Source: an uncultured Burkholderiales bacterium (GTDB taxonomy: Bacteria; Pseudomonadota; Gammaproteobacteria; Burkholderiales; Burkholderiaceae_C). From it: 64,000 nucleotides of DNA. The stretch covers positions 1-64,000 of the forward strand of contig CAILCI010000065.1 in NCBI GenBank assembly GCA_903832625.1, given 5' to 3'. The notes below the pieces were generated by a model. It ran no database searches, was not told where the DNA came from, and was given only the letters and a program-made list of their open reading frames with translations. The translations under genes and the position numbers were made by a program. Shown here piece after piece: positions 17,944 to 26,442 of this stretch. Position 1 is the stretch's first letter. Each line of letters opens with the position of its first letter.

Positions 17944-19191
17944 TCAGTTGGTTTTAGCGGCTGCGACCAAACGCTTGACGCCATCTTCCACGCTGATCTT
18001 GTCGTCATTCCAGAATTGGCTGACCACGTCTTTGATCGCGCCTTCGGTAGCGGGCGCAATGGCCATGCCGTGGGCGACTGAAGGCACCAAGCCACCCGTC
18101 TTAGCGGTATCCACAAAGTCTTTGCTGGACAATTTGGCGCAATCGTCAAACTTGGCCATGGACATGTTCAAACGCACGGGGATGGAACCCTTGTTCAAAT
18201 TGAACACTTCTTGGAAGTCGGTGCTCATGATGGCTGCGGCCAAATCGTTCTGGGCTTTTTGAGCGCCAGCGTCTTTCAACTTGAACATGGCGAATGAGTC
18301 CACGTTGAAGGTGTAAGCATTGGCTGTGCCGGGAGCGGCAGCGCACAAGAAGTCTTTGCCTGGTTTTTTGCCAGCCGCAACGAACTCGCCTTTGGCCCAG
18401 TCACCCATGAATTGGAAACCCGCTTTGCCTTGCATGACCATGGCAGTGGCCAAGTTCCAATCGCGGCCAGGAGAAGCTGCGTCGGTGTAGCCTTTGATTT
18501 TGCGGAAGGTCTCCAAAGACTTTCTCATTGTGGCGCTGTCAATGGCTTTGCCATCGAGCTTGACCAAAGCGTCTTGGTAGAACTTGGCACCGCCCACGCC
18601 CAACACCACCGATTCAAAGGTGGTGAAGTCTTGCCAGTTTTGGCCGCCGTGCGCCACTGCAATGAAGCCCGCTTTTTTGATTTTGTCAGCTGCTGCGAAA
18701 AACTCGTCGTAGTTCGCTGGCATGGCGTTGACGCCTGCTTTTTTCAGCACTTCAGGGTTGGCCCACACCCAGTTCACACGGTGAACGTTGACGGGAGCAG
18801 CCACATAAGAGCCTTTGTATTTCATGACATCTGCCACGACTTTGGGCAACAAGCTGTCCCATTTTTCGTCTTTGGCCACGCCATCTAAATTCGCCAACAC
18901 GCCTTCTTGCGCCCATTCTTGAATCGCGGGGCCCTTGATTTGAGCCGCTGAGGGTGGATTGCCAGACACGACACGGCTTTTGAGCACGGTCATGGCGTTG
19001 TCGCCGCCGCCACCAGCCACGGCGAAATCTTTCCAAGTGTGGCCTTTAGCAGCCATGATTTTTTTCAGTTCAGCAGCCGATTTGGCTTCGCCGCCCGAAG
19101 TCCAGTAGTGCAACACTTCCACTTCGCCAGCAACGGCAGCAGACACAGACAAGGCTGCCACGCAGGCCAACAAAACGCGATTCAGTTTCAT
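17944..19191 (-). CDS. gtsA: Periplasmic sugar-binding protein (GtsA-like)
   Basis: 415 residues. Signal peptide of about 21 residues (MKLNRVLLACVAALSVSAAVA) then a family 1 solute-binding protein beginning GEVEVLHYWTSGGEAKS, which strongly resembles GtsA-type glucose/mannose-binding proteins. It captures sugar in the periplasm for the two permeases. I start at the ATG at 19191, preceded by AGGAAAG; the frame stays open to 19248. First gene of the importer cluster; divergent from the chromate-transporter genes. Confidence 0.88.
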   Translation of the reverse strand: MKLNRVLLACVAALSVSAAVAGEVEVLHYWTSGGEAKSAAELKKIMAAKGHTWKDFAVAGGGGDNAMTVLKSRVVSGNPPSAAQIKGPAIQEWAQEGVLANLDGVAKDEKWDSLLPKVVADVMKYKGSYVAAPVNVHRVNWVWANPEVLKKAGVNAMPANYDEFFAAADKIKKAGFIAVAHGGQNWQDFTTFESVVLGVGGAKFYQDALVKLDGKAIDSATMRKSLETFRKIKGYTDAASPGRDWNLATAMVMQGKAGFQFMGDWAKGEFVAAGKKPGKDFLCAAAPGTANAYTFNVDSFAMFKLKDAGAQKAQNDLAAAIMSTDFQEVFNLNKGSIPVRLNMSMAKFDDCAKLSSKDFVDTAKTGGLVPSVAHGMAIAPATEGAIKDVVSQFWNDDKISVEDGVKRLVAAAKTN

Positions 19192-19233
19192 AGGGAACTC
19201 TTTCCTGGAAATTATTGGTGATATCTCAAACGA

Positions 19234-19321
19234 ATCATTTGAGTGCATTAATTTTTAATTAATTAATGTATCACGACCATCCGTAGTTTCCCGAATCGAA
19301 GCAGAACTAAACTCAAATGAT
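19234..19321. promoter_or_regulatory. Inverted 11-mer pair bracketing the gts/chr intergenic region
   Basis: ATCATTTGAGT at 19234-19244 and its exact reverse complement ACTCAAATGAT at 19311-19321 flank the divergent promoter region; the second arm covers the start codon of the chromate-transporter gene at 19317. Between them is a second dyad, CATTAATT (19246-19253) with AATTAATG (19261-19268). They are candidates for operator sites. No known regulator motif is recognised. Confidence 0.4.
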
Positions 19322-19898
19322 GGACACCGCTCTCAAGAACTCCCCACGCAACAAAACCGATTTGTTCGTCTCCTTTACCGTGTTAGCACTTCAAGGCTTT
19401 GGTGGCGTGCTGGCCGTGGTGCAGCGTGAGTTGGTGGAGAAGAAAAAATGGCTCACTTTGGATGAGTTTGTGGAGGACTGGGCGGTCGCTCAAATCTTGC
19501 CCGGACCCAATGTGGTCAATCTCTCGCTCATGATTGGTGGCAGACAATTTGGCCTTCCCGGTGCCTTGGCAGCGCTTGCGGGCATCTTGCTTGTGCCCAC
19601 CATCTTGGTGCTCATCATTGCCGCTGCCGTCGCCAATGTGGCCGACACGGCGGCAGCTCAAGGCGCTTTGCGCGGCATGGGCGCTGTGTCAGCGGGCTTG
19701 ATCGCCGCCACAGGCATCAAGATGATGACTTCTTTGAAAACCAACCCCGTTGGCCGCTGGGCAGGATTGGGCATTGCGGCAGTGACATTTGTCACCGTGG
19801 CTTGGCTGCGCGTGCCGCTGGCGTGGGTGTTGTTGGGGCTGGGGCCGCTGTCGTGCGTTTGGGCTTGGCATTGCTTGCAAGTCAGGAGCGGCTCATGA
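19317..19898 (+). CDS. Chromate transporter family protein, first half (short-chain CHR)
   Basis: 193 residues, a single CHR domain with several membrane segments and conserved QGFGGVLAVVQRELVEKKKW and ILPGPNVVNLSLMIG. Short-chain CHR proteins are made as pairs that together correspond to one long ChrA exporter. This gene overlaps the next by ATGA, as expected for such a pair. Members can export chromate, but many have other or unknown anion substrates. The start codon could also be the ATG at 19320. Confidence 0.88.
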   Translation: MMDTALKNSPRNKTDLFVSFTVLALQGFGGVLAVVQRELVEKKKWLTLDEFVEDWAVAQILPGPNVVNLSLMIGGRQFGLPGALAALAGILLVPTILVLIIAAAVANVADTAAAQGALRGMGAVSAGLIAATGIKMMTSLKTNPVGRWAGLGIAAVTFVTVAWLRVPLAWVLLGLGPLSCVWAWHCLQVRSGS

Positions 19899-20491
19899 GC
19901 ATTAGCTTGATGTGGAGCGACTGGGTGTCGCTGTTTGTGCATTTTGTGTCTTTGTCTTTGCTGGCGGTTGGTGGCGCAATCACTGTGGCACCGGACATTC
20001 ATCGCTATTTGGTGGAAGAACAGCGTTGGCTGAGCAACGCCCAATTCAGCTCATCCATCGCGCTGGCTCAAGGCGCGCCCGGCCCCAATGTGATGTTCAT
20101 TGCCTTGATGGGCTGGAATGTCGGCTTGAACGCTGCGGGTGGTATCAACGCTGGAAGCTCTGCGCTTGCGTCTGCTTTGTTGGGCGTTTTTGTCACCATG
20201 TTTGGCATCATGTTGCCTTCGGCCACCTTGACATTTGTCGCCACCCAATGGGCGCACAAAAACCGCGAGATGCGCGCCATCAAAGCCTTCAAAGCGGGAA
20301 TGGCGCCTATCGTCATGGCTTTGCTGATTGCCACTGGCTGGCTGCTCACGGGTCAACACGACAACCCAAGCCTTGAGTGGCCGCTGTGGGCGGTCACGGC
20401 GGTGACCACGCTGGTGGTTTGGCGCACCCGAACGCACTTGTTGATTTTGCTCACCGCAGGCGCAGTATTGGGCACTTTGGGTGTGATTTAG
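19895..20491 (+). CDS. Chromate transporter family protein, second half (short-chain CHR)
   Basis: 198 residues, second CHR domain with SLLAVGGAITVAPDIHRYLVEE and ALAQGAPGPNVMFIALMGW, the counterparts of the motifs in its partner. The start overlaps the partner's stop by four bases, so the two products are probably made in equal amounts and act as a heterodimer. The longer frame upstream to 19802 lies inside the first gene and is rejected. Only 18 bp separate its stop from the convergent gene at 20510. Confidence 0.87.
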   Translation: MSISLMWSDWVSLFVHFVSLSLLAVGGAITVAPDIHRYLVEEQRWLSNAQFSSSIALAQGAPGPNVMFIALMGWNVGLNAAGGINAGSSALASALLGVFVTMFGIMLPSATLTFVATQWAHKNREMRAIKAFKAGMAPIVMALLIATGWLLTGQHDNPSLEWPLWAVTAVTTLVVWRTRTHLLILLTAGAVLGTLGVI

Positions 20492-20509
20492 AAAAAGCTT
20501 GAACTGCGC

Positions 20510-20995
20510 TCACTTACACGCCAAACCCATGAGCTTGACGCCTTGGTAATTGTTCGGGTACACGGGCTTGCGCTCAAATTGCTGCGAAAAAGCAGAGTTA
20601 CTTTGTGTGATGGCTTCGTCTTTGGCTTTGTGGGTGATCAAAGGAACTTTGCCGTCTACATCTTCGTAAAAAACACGATAGCCCAGTTGAACCGTTTTAT
20701 TTTTGCAGTCAAACTCATAACTCGATAGCTCAGAGCGGTACGTTACCAAGCGAACCTTGAGCGGCAGCTTGGGATCGAAAATGGGGGCTTGCGCCCGAAC
20801 TGGCAAAGTCATAAAGGTACGGATGACCGAATTTTTGCCTGTGTTGTCAATTTGATTGTCGTAATACACATCAGCGTTGCCATAGACATCGCCCAGTCTT
20901 GTCCACGCACCCCAAGCGCTTGTCGTCAAACACACCGTCAGCGCCAAAACAGAGCGCGACGTATTTTTAAAAAGGTGCGTTAGCTTGGGCTTCAT
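20510..20995 (-). CDS. Secreted protein resembling the surface-adhesin E family
   Basis: 161 residues with a signal peptide of about 28 residues (hydrophobic VLALTVCLTTSAWG). The mature part begins with AWTRLGD and contains a mid-protein segment (SYEFDCKNKTVQLGYRVFYEDVDG) with a pair of Cys residues, one there and one at the C-terminus, that could form a disulfide. The layout resembles small periplasmic proteins annotated as surface-adhesin E in beta- and gammaproteobacteria. That name is weakly supported; true function unknown. It lies directly downstream of rlmB on the same strand with a 9-bp gap. Confidence 0.6.
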   Translation of the reverse strand: MKPKLTHLFKNTSRSVLALTVCLTTSAWGAWTRLGDVYGNADVYYDNQIDNTGKNSVIRTFMTLPVRAQAPIFDPKLPLKVRLVTYRSELSSYEFDCKNKTVQLGYRVFYEDVDGKVPLITHKAKDEAITQSNSAFSQQFERKPVYPNNYQGVKLMGLACK

Positions 20996-21004
20996 GGTGG
21001 GCTT

Positions 21005-21748
21005 TCAACTGCGTTGACGTCTGGCCTCGTACAAGCACACGCCGCTGGCCACCGACACATTCAAGCTTTCCACCGCGCCACTCATGGGAATGCTGATGAG
21101 CTCGTCACAGGTTTTGCGGGTGAGCTGGCGCATGCCATCTCCTTCGGCGCCCAGCACCAAGGCGGTGGGGCCTTTGAGGTCGGCTTGGTACAAGGTTTTG
21201 GGCGCATCGTCGCTGGTGCCAAGAATCCAAATATTGCGCTCTTTGAGTTCGTTCAAGGTGCGCGCCAAATTGGTGACCATGAAATACGGCACCGTCTCGG
21301 CCGCGCCGCTGGCGACCTTGGCCACCGTGGCGTTGATGCCCACCGCATGGTCTTTGGGCGCAATAACCGCATGCGCACCCGCCCCGTCAGCCACGCGCAA
21401 ACACGCGCCCAAGTTGTGCGGATCGGTCACGCCGTCGAGCACCAACAACAAGGGCGATTCAACGCCCTCCACTTGCTCCAACAACTCGTCCAAGGAATGA
21501 ATTTGCGGCATGGGCGTGACCCGCGCCGCCACACCTTGATGGCCGTGGCTGCCCGCCAGCTTAGACAAACGCAGGCCGTCGGCCTCGATCAAACGCGCGC
21601 CGGCTTCGTTGGCACGTTCTAAAAACTGCCGCATCCGCGCATCGCGGCGCGTGGGTTCGTAATAAATTTCAATGATGGACTGCGGCGCGGTTTTCAAACG
21701 CACACCCACGGCATGAAAACCGAATAAGACTTTGGGGGTAGAGGACAT
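21005..21748 (-). CDS. rlmB: 23S rRNA (guanosine-2251-2'-O)-methyltransferase
   Basis: 247 residues of the SpoU/TrmH group of SPOUT methyltransferases. N-terminal substrate-binding domain (1-80, [12 protein letters not shown]) and C-terminal knotted domain with the three motifs: [28 protein letters not shown] and [15 protein letters not shown]. It methylates G2251 in the peptidyl-transferase P loop. The ATG at 21748 is chosen; the frame runs on to 21832 but that extension is not family-like. RNase R, often adjacent, is not in this window. Confidence 0.94.
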   Translation of the reverse strand: MSSTPKVLFGFHAVGVRLKTAPQSIIEIYYEPTRRDARMRQFLERANEAGARLIEADGLRLSKLAGSHGHQGVAARVTPMPQIHSLDELLEQVEGVESPLLLVLDGVTDPHNLGACLRVADGAGAHAVIAPKDHAVGINATVAKVASGAAETVPYFMVTNLARTLNELKERNIWILGTSDDAPKTLYQADLKGPTALVLGAEGDGMRQLTRKTCDELISIPMSGAVESLNVSVASGVCLYEARRQRS

Positions 21749-21850
21749 GTCCTGATTATCCCTTGTGAAATTCGCTTGCTTGGCGTCACCTTCTTTCTCC
21801 GTATTTGCGATCAGAAGGCAGACATCAGGCAAGCATAGAATAAAACGAGT

Positions 21851-22318
21851 ATGAAAAAGCTCTGTCTCAATTTTTCGACCATTCTTTTTGCCTCATTTTT
21901 GGGGGCAAGCGCAGGCCTATGCCACGCTGAGCTCGGCGAGCCGCAGGCAAATTCTTCTTGGTGGACGCACAAAGCCACCTTTGCTTCTGTCAACACCAGC
22001 AACCAAGGCAATGCGCAAGTGCGCAGCTTTGTAGACAACACAGGTTTGACTGTCAGCGAATATTTTCAAGGCAATGGAAAAATTTTCGCCGTGGGTTGGC
22101 AAGGCCCCGTCAAGCCCAATTTAGGCGCTTTGTTGGGTCGATATTTCGCCCAATACAAATCCATGCAAAGCACCAACAAAGGCTTGAATACGCCGCGCCA
22201 AGGCAGCAGCGGCGAATTGGTTTTAGAAGAGTCAGGCCACATGCGTGCTTTTTCAGGCTTCGCTTATGTACCCGCTTTGCTACCGAGCAATGTTGACATC
22301 AACAGCTTGGCGCAATGA
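21851..22318 (+). CDS. Secreted DUF2844-type protein
   Basis: 155 residues. N-terminal signal peptide of about 26 residues ([20 protein letters not shown]...CHA). The mature part has features of the DUF2844 family: an ELGEP start after the cleavage site, [30 protein letters not shown], and a C-terminal [18 protein letters not shown]. Function unknown. It is coupled by ATGA overlap to the DUF3443-type gene, a pairing known from Burkholderiales, so the products probably act together outside the inner membrane. Confidence 0.75.
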   Translation: MKKLCLNFSTILFASFLGASAGLCHAELGEPQANSSWWTHKATFASVNTSNQGNAQVRSFVDNTGLTVSEYFQGNGKIFAVGWQGPVKPNLGALLGRYFAQYKSMQSTNKGLNTPRQGSSGELVLEESGHMRAFSGFAYVPALLPSNVDINSLAQ

Positions 22319-23634
22319 GTGAAGCACGCAGAAAGAATGGCATGAAAAAATGGCTCGCTCTCGCGCTGAACGTCTTTTTTTCGAGTGTGCTGATTTCTTG
22401 CGGCGGCGGAGGCGGTTCCTCATCCGGCGATTCTTACTCGCCCACCCCAAATACCTATATCTACAGCGCGCCCAGCTCTCAAACCAATTCAAGCATCGCC
22501 GTAGTCTCAGCGCCCTCGGGATCGGCCTTCAGCACGAGCATCAGCATCAGCGGCTCATCGGCTAACTTGCCTCTGATCAGCGTCACAGTGTGTGAGCCCG
22601 GCAACGCAAGCCGTTGCAACACCATCAACAATGTGTTGCTTGACACGGGCTCTTACGGACTGCGGCTTTTCTCTTCTTTGCTGAGTTTGAATTTGCCGCA
22701 AAACAGCGTAGCGGGCAAGCCGCTGTATGAGAAAACCGATTTTCTGAGCGGCTCAGTGTGGGGCAGTGTGGTCAATGCCGATGTGTATTTGGCCGATCAA
22801 AAAGCCCCCAACATCCAGATTCAGTTGATGCAATCCACTTACCCGCAAAGCATGACGTCGAGCACAGCAAACTTTTACACCACGCCCAACGCGTTAGGAG
22901 CCAACGGCATCCTTGGTGTGGGCGCTTTGCTGCAAGACTGCGGCGCGTCCTGTGCGTACTCAGCGTTCAACAGCCCTTACTACACTTATGACAGCGCGAG
23001 CGGCACGGTGACGCAAACCGCACTCCCTATTTCGCAGCAAATCCCCAACCCTGTCGCCAAGTTGAGTAACGCGGCATACACAGGTGGCATTCAAATTGAT
23101 TTAACCCCAAGCGCACGCACAACCATCATCGGTGGCGTGAGTGCAGCGGCTGGGTTTGTACTGGGCGTGCCGCCGACGGCGTTACCCAATCGCACCGTCA
23201 AACTGGCCTTGAACTCAAGTGCTCACTTTTATACCGGATACACAGCTCAAACTGTGGGCAGTTCACAAAGAACCTTGACCAGTTTTATAGACAGTGGCTC
23301 CAATGCCTATTTCTTTCCAGACAATGACATTACTACATGCACTGGAAACAGCTTTAGTTTTTATTGCCCTACCAGCCCATTGAATCTGACGGCGTCTATC
23401 CTCAACGCAAGCATCGTCGGTCAGAACAACAATCAAACCATTTCCATCCCTTTTACTGTAGGAAATTACTCGGGTGCTGCAACGGCTTTCCGTCCCAATT
23501 TAGCAGGCTATCTCAGCAAATATTTCGATTGGGGTCTGCCCTTTTTCTACGCCCACAAAGTCTATGTTGGTTTTGAACAGCAAGACTATTCGGGCAACAC
23601 CATCGGCAACGGCTACACCGCCTTTTCCCCTTAA
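22315..23634 (+). CDS. DUF3443-type lipoprotein with pepsin-like aspartic peptidase motifs
   Basis: 439 residues, or 430 if started at the second ATG (22342), which gives a compact signal peptide with lipobox LISC at Cys29. A Gly/Ser linker follows. Two Asp-x-Gly motifs sit 216 residues apart: VLLDTGSYGLRLF (Asp110) and FIDSGSNAYFF (Asp326). Between them lie FLSGSVWGSVVNADVYLADQ (flap-like) and GANGILGVG, as in pepsin-type enzymes (DTGS, then GILGLG, then DSGT). A bilobed aspartic peptidase fold is therefore likely; activity is inferred. Annotated family members are usually of unknown function. Confidence 0.75.
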   Translation: MSEARRKNGMKKWLALALNVFFSSVLISCGGGGGSSSGDSYSPTPNTYIYSAPSSQTNSSIAVVSAPSGSAFSTSISISGSSANLPLISVTVCEPGNASRCNTINNVLLDTGSYGLRLFSSLLSLNLPQNSVAGKPLYEKTDFLSGSVWGSVVNADVYLADQKAPNIQIQLMQSTYPQSMTSSTANFYTTPNALGANGILGVGALLQDCGASCAYSAFNSPYYTYDSASGTVTQTALPISQQIPNPVAKLSNAAYTGGIQIDLTPSARTTIIGGVSAAAGFVLGVPPTALPNRTVKLALNSSAHFYTGYTAQTVGSSQRTLTSFIDSGSNAYFFPDNDITTCTGNSFSFYCPTSPLNLTASILNASIVGQNNNQTISIPFTVGNYSGAATAFRPNLAGYLSKYFDWGLPFFYAHKVYVGFEQQDYSGNTIGNGYTAFSP

Positions 23635-23639
23635 TTCAT

Positions 23640-24305
23640 TCACCCCTTTATTTGCCCCGCCTCAATCGTGATGATGTGTTGGCAGCGCTCAGCCAATTTC
23701 AGATCGTGCGTGACCAACACCAAGGTCGTGCCGAGTTCTTGGTTGAGCTCAAACATCAAGTCCATGATGCGCTCACCGCTGGCGTGGTCTAAGCTGCCCG
23801 TGGGCTCGTCGGCCAAAAGCAGCGCAGGTCGCACCACAAAGGCTCTGGCCAAGGCCACGCGCTGCTGTTCGCCACCCGACAGCACTTTGGGATAGTGGTT
23901 CAAGCGTTGCCCCAAGCCCACGCGCTCCAGCATCTCAGTGGCTGCGGCACGCGCCTGCTTGTCGCCTGCCAGCTCCAGCGGCAACATCACGTTTTCAAGC
24001 GCGGTCAAGTTGCCCAACAACTGAAAGCTTTGAAACACAAAACCCATGTTTTTCGCGCGCACCGCCGCGCGTTGGTCTTCGTTCAAAGCAAATAAATCGA
24101 CGCCTTGCAGCACCACTTTGCCCAACGTCGGCGTGTCCAATCCGGCAAGAATTGACAACAAGGTGCTTTTGCCAGAGCCCGAAGCGCCGACAATGGCCAA
24201 GGTCTCTTGAGGCTGCAGCTCAAAATTGATATCGCGGAGAATCTCCAACGTGCCGCTGGCATCTTGCACCGCTTTGAAGACATGAGAAACGTCAATCAGG
24301 TTCAT
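23640..24305 (-). CDS. ybbA: ABC transporter ATP-binding protein YbbA
   Basis: 221 residues of the MacB/LolD class of ABC ATPases. Walker A VGASGSGKST (about 39-48), signature LSGGEQQRVALARAF, Walker B ALLLADEPTGSLD, and H-loop VTHD. It is paired divergently with tesA, as ybbA is with tesA in many proteobacteria, with only 12 bp between the two start codons. The cognate ybbP-type permease is not seen in this window. Confidence 0.88.
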   Translation of the reverse strand: MNLIDVSHVFKAVQDASGTLEILRDINFELQPQETLAIVGASGSGKSTLLSILAGLDTPTLGKVVLQGVDLFALNEDQRAAVRAKNMGFVFQSFQLLGNLTALENVMLPLELAGDKQARAAATEMLERVGLGQRLNHYPKVLSGGEQQRVALARAFVVRPALLLADEPTGSLDHASGERIMDLMFELNQELGTTLVLVTHDLKLAERCQHIITIEAGQIKG

Positions 24306-24317
24306 AAGGAAACATCC

Positions 24318-25064
24318 ATGTTAAGACGACACTTTAACTTGAGCGCATTCAGCGCCTTAGCAGGTGGTCTGTTGGCAAGTCCTTGGGCGCGGGCGCAGCA
24401 ACAAGTCATCACCTCACGCGGCGAAGGCATGGAGGGCGAGATCATCTCGACCGACCCTCATCGCCGGCGCTTGCAAAAAAACTTTGCGCCCCCACCCGGC
24501 GCGGTGGCTGCGGCCACCATTTTGGTCGTGGGCGATTCTCTCAGTGCCGAATACGGCTTGCAGCGCGGCAAAGGCTGGGTCGCCTTGCTGGGCGCCAAAC
24601 TCTTGGCTGAGCGACCTGATGTGCGTGTCGTCAATGCCAGCGTGAGTGGCGACACCACAGCGGGCGGTCGCAGCCGTTTACCCGCGCTGCTGGAGCAAAT
24701 TCGACCCATCATGGTGGTCATCGAATTGGGCGGCAACGATGCCTTGCGTGGTCTAGACCTCAACGTCAGCCAAGACAATCTGCAAGCCATGATCGAAGCC
24801 TGCCAAGCCGTGAGCGCTCGCGTGGTCTTGGTGGGTATGCAAGTACCGCCCAACTATGGCCCCGACTACACGGCCAAATTCTCGGTGATGTTCTCCAACC
24901 TCGCCAAAAAGTACCGCACGGGTTTGGTCCCGTTTTTCCTCAAAGGCGTGGCCGACGCGCCAGACGCCGACAAGCTGTTTCAACCCGACCGCATTCACCC
25001 CAAAGAAGAAGCCCATCCGCGCATGCTCAACAATGTTTGGCCGGAGGTCAAAAAAGCCTTGTGA
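24318..25064 (+). CDS. tesA: Periplasmic acyl-CoA thioesterase / arylesterase TesA
   Basis: 248 residues. SGNH hydrolase with block I VVGDSLSAEYGL (catalytic Ser), block III GGNDALRG and block V DRIHP (catalytic Asp/His). The N-terminus MLRRHFNLSAFSALAGG...ARA is a signal peptide with a twin-Arg start. About 50 residues before block I (HRRRLQKNFAPPPG) are longer than in E. coli TesA. I start at the ATG at 24318, preceded by AAGGA; the frame upstream overlaps ybbA. Hydrolyses acyl thioesters and esters in the periplasm. Confidence 0.9.
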   Translation: MLRRHFNLSAFSALAGGLLASPWARAQQQVITSRGEGMEGEIISTDPHRRRLQKNFAPPPGAVAAATILVVGDSLSAEYGLQRGKGWVALLGAKLLAERPDVRVVNASVSGDTTAGGRSRLPALLEQIRPIMVVIELGGNDALRGLDLNVSQDNLQAMIEACQAVSARVVLVGMQVPPNYGPDYTAKFSVMFSNLAKKYRTGLVPFFLKGVADAPDADKLFQPDRIHPKEEAHPRMLNNVWPEVKKAL

Positions 25065-25067
25065 GCA

Positions 25068-26288
25068 TCAAGGCGCGCCCAGTAAAGCCAAGGCCTGCGC
25101 CACATCGGCCTGTAAATCAGCCACCGCTTCCAAGCCAATGCAAAAGCGCACCACCCGCGAGCCGCGCAAATGCTGGGTCGAGCGCTGGCGGCTGTGCTGG
25201 AGTTGATACGGCACAACCAAACTCATGGGCCCGCCCCAGCTGTAGCCCAGCTTGAACAGACGCAGCGCATCACAAAAAGCGTCGATCTGTTTTTGGCTGT
25301 AGTTGGGATGCATGACCACGCTGAAAATGCCTGCCGCCAAGCCTTGCGGCTGGTCCTCGTTCACACACAAAGCCCGCCAATGCGCATGCCCCGGCGCAGA
25401 CTCCAGCGCAGGATGCAGCACCTGCACAAAAGCGGCTTGTTCAGCACACCACTGCGCCAGGGCGCGCGCAGCTTGGTCTTGCGCACGGTAGCGCAAATCA
25501 AGGCTTGGCAAGGCGCGTAAAACCGCTTCTGCATCGTTGCCGCCCACGCCCGTGCCCAAGCGCATGTGCGAGAGTTTGAGTTGCTCATCCAGCGCCGCGT
25601 CGCGGGTGATGATGCTGCCCATGAGCACATCGCCGCCGCCGCTGGGGTATTTGGTGAGCGCATGAATGGTGATGTCCACGCCCAAGGGTGCATCGCCCTG
25701 CCCCGGCGTCAAATCAAAGGCGTTGAAGGCCAAGCCTGCGCCCCAGGTGTTGTCCAAGGCACAGTAAACGCCTTGTTCTCGGCAAATGCGAACCAAGGCA
25801 ACCAGATCAGGAAACTCCATCGTCACCGATCCCGCAGCTTCAAGCCACACCAAGCGGGTGCGCGGAGTGATGCGCGCAGCCAAATCGGCGGGATTCATGG
25901 CGTCGTAAAGCTGGTGAGTGATGCCAAAACGCGCCAATTCGCCTTCGGCCAAGCTTTTGTTGGGCGCATAGGCGTTGTCGGGAATGAGTACTTCGTCGCC
26001 GGTGTTGAGCAAGGCGAAATCCACATGGGCAATCGCCGCCAAGCCACTGGGGGTGAGCAAGCAATGCGTGCCGCCCTCTAAAGTGGCCAAGCGCTCTTCG
26101 AGCGTGAATGTGGTGGGCGTGCCGTGCAGACCATAGGTATAAGCCGACTTGTTCATCCAGTCGCGGCTGCGCATGGCGGCGGTATTGGGGAAGATGACAG
26201 TCGAGGCTTTGAAGACGCCCATTTGCGGGGCTTCGAAGTCTTTCGGGGCGAGGTACGGGTGGTGAATCAGGAATGTGCTTTTGGTCAT
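25068..26288 (-). CDS. metC: Cystathionine beta-lyase (PLP enzyme)
   Basis: 406 residues of the Cys/Met-metabolism PLP family. Splits cystathionine to homocysteine, pyruvate and ammonia in methionine synthesis. Conserved YGLHGTPTTFTLEERLATLEGG, the cofactor-side LDNTWGAGL (Asp contacts the pyridine nitrogen) and the Schiff-base Lys in ALTKYPSGGGD are present. Convergent with tesA with a 3-bp gap. Other gamma-family members (e.g. cystathionine gamma-synthase) are alternatives, but the TWGAG and SGGGD segments favour MetC. Confidence 0.9.
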   Translation of the reverse strand: MTKSTFLIHHPYLAPKDFEAPQMGVFKASTVIFPNTAAMRSRDWMNKSAYTYGLHGTPTTFTLEERLATLEGGTHCLLTPSGLAAIAHVDFALLNTGDEVLIPDNAYAPNKSLAEGELARFGITHQLYDAMNPADLAARITPRTRLVWLEAAGSVTMEFPDLVALVRICREQGVYCALDNTWGAGLAFNAFDLTPGQGDAPLGVDITIHALTKYPSGGGDVLMGSIITRDAALDEQLKLSHMRLGTGVGGNDAEAVLRALPSLDLRYRAQDQAARALAQWCAEQAAFVQVLHPALESAPGHAHWRALCVNEDQPQGLAAGIFSVVMHPNYSQKQIDAFCDALRLFKLGYSWGGPMSLVVPYQLQHSRQRSTQHLRGSRVVRFCIGLEAVADLQADVAQALALLGAP

Positions 26289-26339
26289 GTTGCGATGTTA
26301 GCGACATGCGCCCAAAAAATGCAAACCACGTATTGACCT

Positions 26340-26425
26340 CAGAGCCTGCCTTGGCTGAGGCGATGAGGCGATGTCCAGGCGCGCAGCGACTGTGAGCCGC
26401 AGCGCCTCAGCCAAGGCAGGCTCTG
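26340..26425. repeat. Perfect 23-bp inverted repeat with 40-nt spacer
   Basis: 26340-26362 and 26403-26425 are exact reverse complements (outer CAGAGCCTGCC, inner TTGGCTGAGGCG). It lies between the stop of the phosphoribosyltransferase gene and the start of metC, both on the minus strand. The spacer has a short tandem motif (GAGGCGAT repeated). No T-run follows, so it is not a classical terminator. It could be a mobile-element remnant or a large mRNA 3' stem. Confidence 0.9.
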
Positions 26426-26442
26426 CGGCGAATACTAAAAAA

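Noticed and set aside
19317-20491. Frameshifted single chrA gene
   Set aside because: Two complete single-domain CHR genes with a normal ATGA junction are the known short-chain pair arrangement, so no frameshift needs to be assumed.
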